From: Pseudenterobacter timonensis
GTDB lineage: Bacteria > Pseudomonadota > Gammaproteobacteria > Enterobacterales > Enterobacteriaceae
DNA: 64,000 bases
Assembly: GCF_900021175.1 (NCBI RefSeq)
Contig: NZ_FCOP01000004.1
Location: forward strand, 23,577 to 87,576
Reading direction: 5' to 3'
In this document: in pieces, positions 60,438 to 64,000 of the stretch
Layout of the letters: each line of letters begins with the position of its first letter
Numbering within the stretch: position 1 is the first letter of the stretch
Notes under the pieces: generated by a model
Database searches by the model: none
What the model was told of the DNA's origin: nothing
What the model saw: the letters and a program-made list of their open reading frames with translations, nothing else
Made by a program: the position numbers and the translations under genes

Positions 60438-61958
60438 ATGTCATTGTCGGTTGTTTACACACGCGCCGCATTAGGAGTTAAGGCACCCCTTATTACCGTT
60501 GAGGTTCATCTCAGTAATGGCCTGCCGGGGCTGACGCTGGTCGGGCTTCCGGAGACCACGGTTAAGGAAGCCAGAGACCGTGTCCGCAGCGCTATCATCA
60601 ATAGCGGTTATACCTTCCCTGCCAGGAAGATCACCATTAACCTGGCGCCTGCCGATCTGCCTAAAGAGGGAGGGCGATATGATTTACCTATCGCTATCGC
60701 GCTTCTCGTCGCGTCTGAGCAGCTAAACAGCCCGAGGCTTAGCTCGTACGAGTTTATCGGCGAACTGGCGCTCACAGGCGCACTGAGAGGGGTTCCCGGG
60801 GCGATATCGGGCGCGCTGGAGGCCCTGAAGGCGGGACGCGAAATTATTGTTGCCAGTGATAATGGTGCTGAGGTAAGTCTTATAGAAGATAAGGGATGTC
60901 TGATAGCTGGTCATTTACAGGAGGTCTGCGCTTTTCTCGAAGGGAAACACCTCCTGGCAGAACCTGAGGACAATCCGGCTGTTTATACAGAAAGCAGGGA
61001 TGACTTAAGTGATATTATCGGACAGGAGCAGGGAAAGCGGGCACTGGAGATTACGGCGGCGGGTGGGCACAACCTGTTGTTGATAGGCCCGCCAGGCACA
61101 GGCAAAACGATGCTGGCCAGCCGTTTGAATGGCCTGCTGCCGCCCCTGACCAATCATGAGGCGCTGGAAAGCGCAGCGATCCTGAGCCTGGTTAACGCTA
61201 CTTCCCTCTATACCCAATGGCGACAGAGACCCTTTCGCGCCCCTCATCACAGCGCTTCCCTGAACGCAATGGTTGGCGGCGGCGCTATTCCTGCGCCGGG
61301 GGAGATCTCCCTTGCCCATAACGGTATTTTATTTCTGGATGAATTACCCGAGTTTGAACGTCGTGTTCTGGATGCGCTCAGGGAACCCATAGAATCCGGG
61401 CAAATCCATATCTCGCGTACGCGGGCTAAAATCAGCTACCCGGCACGCTTTCAGCTCGTGGCGGCGATGAATCCCAGCCCCACAGGCCATTATCAGGGCA
61501 ATCATAACCGCTGTACGCCTGAACAGACGTTGCGCTATCTCGGACGTCTTTCTGGCCCCTTTCTCGACCGCTTTGATCTATCCATTGAAATTCCGCTTCT
61601 GCCTCAGGGATTTCTTAGTCAGACAAATAGGCGGGGTGAATGTACAGCTACCGTCAGGGCGAGAGTGATCGCCGCACAGGCCCGGCAGTATGCCCGTCAG
61701 GAAAAACTTAATAGCAGGCTCGAAAACGCGGAAATCCGTCAGTTTTGCGAACTTGAAGAGGCAGATGCGCGCTGGCTGGAGGAGACACTGACACGGTTTG
61801 GCCTTTCGGTAAGGGCCTGGCAGCGGTTGCTGAAAGTTTCACGCACAATTGCCGATCTGGAAGCGTGCGACTTGATTACACGGAGCCATTTACAGGAGGC
61901 ACTGAGCTACCGGGCCATCGATCGACTTTTACTGCACTTACAAAAATTGCTGGCATGA
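60438..61958 (+). CDS. yifB: YifB/ComM, Mg-chelatase-like AAA+ helicase
   Basis: A 506-residue protein (YifB/ComM family). An N-terminal Lon-substrate-like domain (SLSVVYTRAALGVKAPLITV) precedes an AAA+ core with Walker A GPPGTGKTMLASRL, Walker B ILFLDELPEFE and sensor AAMNPSPTGHY, then a C-terminal Mg-chelatase-like lid. ComM of competent bacteria is a branch-migration helicase used in natural transformation; in enterics its role is unclear. AGGAGG precedes ATG 60438. Divergent from the ilv operon, convergent with maoP. Confidence 0.94.
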   Translation: MSLSVVYTRAALGVKAPLITVEVHLSNGLPGLTLVGLPETTVKEARDRVRSAIINSGYTFPARKITINLAPADLPKEGGRYDLPIAIALLVASEQLNSPRLSSYEFIGELALTGALRGVPGAISGALEALKAGREIIVASDNGAEVSLIEDKGCLIAGHLQEVCAFLEGKHLLAEPEDNPAVYTESRDDLSDIIGQEQGKRALEITAAGGHNLLLIGPPGTGKTMLASRLNGLLPPLTNHEALESAAILSLVNATSLYTQWRQRPFRAPHHSASLNAMVGGGAIPAPGEISLAHNGILFLDELPEFERRVLDALREPIESGQIHISRTRAKISYPARFQLVAAMNPSPTGHYQGNHNRCTPEQTLRYLGRLSGPFLDRFDLSIEIPLLPQGFLSQTNRRGECTATVRARVIAAQARQYARQEKLNSRLENAEIRQFCELEEADARWLEETLTRFGLSVRAWQRLLKVSRTIADLEACDLITRSHLQEALSYRAIDRLLLHLQKLLA

Positions 61959-61983
61959 AAAAAGGGGCCGAAGCCCCTTTCAT
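61958..61983. terminator. Bidirectional terminator between yifB and maoP
   Basis: AAAGGGGC-CGAA-GCCCCTTT stem of eight base pairs. T-runs occur on both strands (six on the minus side, three on the plus), so it can serve both convergent genes, better for maoP. Confidence 0.88.
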
Positions 61984-61985
61984 CA

Positions 61986-62324
61986 TTAATCGTCTGAATC
62001 GGTGTAATCTTCAGCACCTTCTACCTGTGGCTTACCGCCAGAAAGGGTGTGAAAACGCTTCGGACGCTTGATACGGGACATGTACTTACTCCATACACGT
62101 TCCGCTTCAGTGACTGGCTCACGTTCACCGCGGCAAACAGCAACGAAAGCCTTTTCGTCTTCAGTTGCCGGTTCGCGTTTGCCCAGATCCAGCTCGTTAA
62201 AGGCATAACCATGGCGCTCTAACAGTTGCGCCTCTTTAATGGTGAAATCGCCGTGACGAGAGAACCCACGTGGATAATGTTTATTGTCGAAAAATCGATT
62301 AGTCGTCGTAAAGCTTTCCGCCAT
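61986..62324 (-). CDS. maoP: MaoP (YifE), Ori macrodomain organiser
   Basis: A 112-residue protein, E. coli length, with conserved [27 protein letters not shown] at the N-terminus, and a C-terminal [19 protein letters not shown]. MaoP acts with the nearby maoS site to constrain the Ori macrodomain. maoS is known to lie beside maoP, so it should be in the 118-base gap to hdfR, but I could not place it from memory. Divergent from hdfR. Confidence 0.92.
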   Translation of the reverse strand: MAESFTTTNRFFDNKHYPRGFSRHGDFTIKEAQLLERHGYAFNELDLGKREPATEDEKAFVAVCRGEREPVTEAERVWSKYMSRIKRPKRFHTLSGGKPQVEGAEDYTDSDD

Positions 62325-62442
62325 CCTACACGCTCCTAATTCTTTGGCCGAGCTATTTATGGCGCGGAGTATTAGTTACGCTTGACAGAGAGTAAAACAA
62401 AACATTTAAATCATAACGACAAATAAATTTGCGGAGAGAGAT

Positions 62443-63264
62443 GTGGATACGGAATTGTTAAAAACCTTCCTTGAAGTGAGCAGAACACGCCACTTCGGGC
62501 GTGCCGCGGAAGCGCTCTACCTGACGCAGTCAGCGGTGAGTTTTCGTATTCGTCAGCTGGAGAACCAACTCGGCGTAAATCTCTTTACTCGCCACCGGAA
62601 TAACATACGTCTGACACCTGCCGGTGAAAAGCTTCTGCCATATGCAGAAACGTTGATGAGCACCTGGCAAACAGCGCGTAAGGAGGTGGCGCAGACCTCC
62701 CGGCATAATGAATTTTCAATCGGTGCAAGCGCCTCTCTGTGGGAGTGTATGCTGAGCGCCTGGCTCAGCCGGCTGTATCGTTCACACGGGTATCTGCAAT
62801 TTGAAGCACGAATTGCACAGCGGCAATCACTGGTTAAGCAGCTGCATGAGCGCCAGCTGGATCTGCTGATCACGACGGAGGCGCCGAAAATGGATGAGTT
62901 CAGCAGCCAGGTCTTGGGGCAATTCAGCCTTGCGCTTTACGCCTCGGAACCGGCCAGAACGAAAGCCGAGCTGAGCTATTTACGTCTGGAATGGGGTCCT
63001 GATTTTCATCAGCATGAGGCGGGTTTGATTGCCGCTGACGACGTGCCGGTTCTGACAACCAGTTCTGCAGAGATCGCCTGCCAGCAGCTCTCTTCTCTCA
63101 AGGGTTGCACCTGGCTGCCGATGAATTGGGCCAATAAAAAGGGTGAATTACATACCGTGACTGATTCGGCTACGCTGCAAAGACCGCTCTATGCGATCTG
63201 GCTGCAGAACAGCGATAAACAGGAACAGATAAAAGATGTTTTAAAAATCAATGTAATGGAATGA
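62443..63264 (+). CDS. hdfR: HdfR, LysR-type repressor of flhDC
   Basis: A 273-residue LysR-type regulator. The N-terminal half, including the helix-turn-helix [19 protein letters not shown], is nearly identical to E. coli HdfR. E. coli has 279 residues; the difference lies around residues 109-115 and at the C-terminus (INVME). GTG 62443 with GGAGAG upstream is the start. Known as repressor of the flagellar master operon flhDC, itself under H-NS. Between maoP and the rRNA operon. Confidence 0.93.
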   Translation: MDTELLKTFLEVSRTRHFGRAAEALYLTQSAVSFRIRQLENQLGVNLFTRHRNNIRLTPAGEKLLPYAETLMSTWQTARKEVAQTSRHNEFSIGASASLWECMLSAWLSRLYRSHGYLQFEARIAQRQSLVKQLHERQLDLLITTEAPKMDEFSSQVLGQFSLALYASEPARTKAELSYLRLEWGPDFHQHEAGLIAADDVPVLTTSSAEIACQQLSSLKGCTWLPMNWANKKGELHTVTDSATLQRPLYAIWLQNSDKQEQIKDVLKINVME

Positions 63265-63316
63265 TACAAAATTGCATGGATGCAGACAGATAAAAACGAA
63301 AGGGTATCTTACAGAC

Positions 63317-63349
63317 AAAAAAAATCCTTTGCCGAAGCAAAGGATTTTT
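63317..63349 (-). terminator. Terminator of the rRNA operon
   Basis: AATCCTTTGC-TTCG-GCAAAGGATT, a 10-base-pair stem with a stable tetraloop and eight T after it on the minus strand. It follows trpT and ends the rrnC-like operon. Confidence 0.93.
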
Positions 63350-63356
63350 CTCTTTC

Positions 63357-63432
63357 TGGCAGGGGCGGAGAGACTCGAACTCCCAACACCCGGTTTTGGA
63401 GACCGGTGCTCTACCAATTGAACTACGCCCCT
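63357..63432 (-). tRNA. trpT: tRNA-Trp (anticodon CCA)
   Basis: 76 bases with encoded 3' CCA; anticodon CCA in CTCCAAAA. Last gene of the rRNA operon. The aspT-trpT pair at the distal end identifies this operon as the rrnC equivalent. Confidence 0.97.
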
Positions 63433-63440
63433 AAATAGGG

Positions 63441-63517
63441 TGGCGGAACGGACGGGACTCGAACCCGCGACCCCCTGCGTGACAGGCAGGTATTCTAACC
63501 GACTGAACTACCGCTCC
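63441..63517 (-). tRNA. aspT: tRNA-Asp (anticodon GTC)
   Basis: 77 bases with encoded CCA; anticodon GTC in CTGTCACG. Lies between 5S rRNA and trpT, eight bases from the latter. Confidence 0.97.
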
Positions 63518-63570
63518 ACCGAATACTTCTTTACACACCGGTTTAATGCCCCGGTTTACTGCTTAATTTG

Positions 63571-63690
63571 ATGCCTGGCAGTTCCCTACTCTCGCATGGG
63601 GAGTCCCCACACTACCATCGGCGCTGCGGCGTTTCACTTCTGAGTTCGGCATGGGGTCAGGTGGGACCACCGTGCTAAAGCCGCCAGGCA
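63571..63690 (-). rRNA. rrf: 5S ribosomal RNA
   Basis: 120 bases from TGCCTGGCGGC to CTGCCAGGCAT on the minus strand; terminal helix TGCCTGGC/GCCAGGCA and the conserved CCGAACTCAGAAGTGAAACG are seen. Complete. Confidence 0.98.
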
Positions 63691-63752
63691 AATTCTGTTA
63701 TCTGTATCAGGCTGAAAATCGGTCTCTCACGCCAAAACATCTTCGGCGTTGT

Positions 63753-64000
63753 AAGGTTAAGCCTCACGGTTCATTAGTACCGGTTAGCTCAACGCATCGC
63801 TGCGCTTACACACCCGGCCTATCAACGTCATCGTCTTTAACGTTCCTTCAGGAGACTCGAAGTCTCAGGGAAGACTCATCTCGGGGCAAGTTTCGTGCTT
63901 AGATGCTTTCAGCACTTATCTCTTCCGCATTTAGCTACCGGGCAGTGCCATTGGCATGACAACCCGAACACCAGTGATGCGTCCACTCCGGTCCTCTCGT
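63753..64000 (-). rRNA. rrl: 23S ribosomal RNA, 3' end only
   Basis: About 248 bases of the 3' end of 23S rRNA, ending in GGCTTAACCTT at 63753. The window stops inside the gene. The conserved ACCGGTACTAATGAACCGTG near the 3' end is present. A 62-base spacer separates it from 5S rRNA. Confidence 0.96.

Noticed and set aside
63651..63902. An 83-codon open frame on the plus strand
   Set aside because: It runs antisense across 5S rRNA, the spacer and the 23S 3' end, so it is not a gene.

Overview
This is a piece of an enterobacterial chromosome. It is GC-rich, and nearly every gene matches the E. coli/Salmonella metR to rrnC region in content, order and length, read in reverse relative to E. coli K-12 numbering. 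Gains and losses against K-12 suggest an Enterobacter/Klebsiella-like member of Enterobacteriaceae rather than Escherichia. That placement is inference, because no species marker is decisive.

Layout from left to right: the 3' end of metR; yigM, yigL, pldB, rhtB, rhtC, recQ, pldA, yigI, rarD and corA (transport, lipid turnover, helicase); the repair and segregation block uvrD-yigB-xerC-yigA-dapF with lptM and cyaY; cyaA divergent from hemCDXY; an accessory MFS transporter gene; four tRNA genes (Arg, His, Leu, Pro); yifK/thrP; the complete enterobacterial common antigen cluster wecA-wzzE-wecBC-rffGH-wecDE-wzxE-wecF-wzyE-wecG; rho, trxA, rhlB, gppA; an accessory three-gene island; rep, ppiC, ilvC/ilvY and the ilvLXGMEDA operon; yifB, maoP, hdfR; and the 3' end of an rrnC-like rRNA operon (trpT, aspT, 5S, partial 23S).

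The genes form several coherent units. The ECA genes make lipid-I-type UndPP-GlcNAc, build UDP-ManNAcA and TDP-Fuc4NAc, assemble the trisaccharide, flip it, polymerise it and set its length. The ilv genes make isoleucine and valine under leader-peptide attenuation (ilvL) and IlvY control (ilvC). Unlike K-12, ilvG is an intact 548-codon gene, and the 16-codon ilvX is coupled to it.

The least ordinary parts are: (1) a NahR-like LysR regulator, a resorcylate/dihydroxybenzoate-type decarboxylase and a DUF554 membrane protein inserted between gppA and rep, with a clear candidate operator; (2) an unassigned MFS exporter-like gene where K-12 has aslAB; (3) a run of four inverted repeats in a 500-base gene-free stretch next to the tRNA operon; (4) a rhoL leader whose reading frame has been disrupted; (5) a TTG-started candidate leader peptide ahead of corA. 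Several starts are non-ATG (yigM, recQ, cyaA, rffG, wecB, wecA, ilvY, hdfR) and were chosen from ribosome-binding sites and family lengths. All family assignments rest on recall of known sequences; no search was run.
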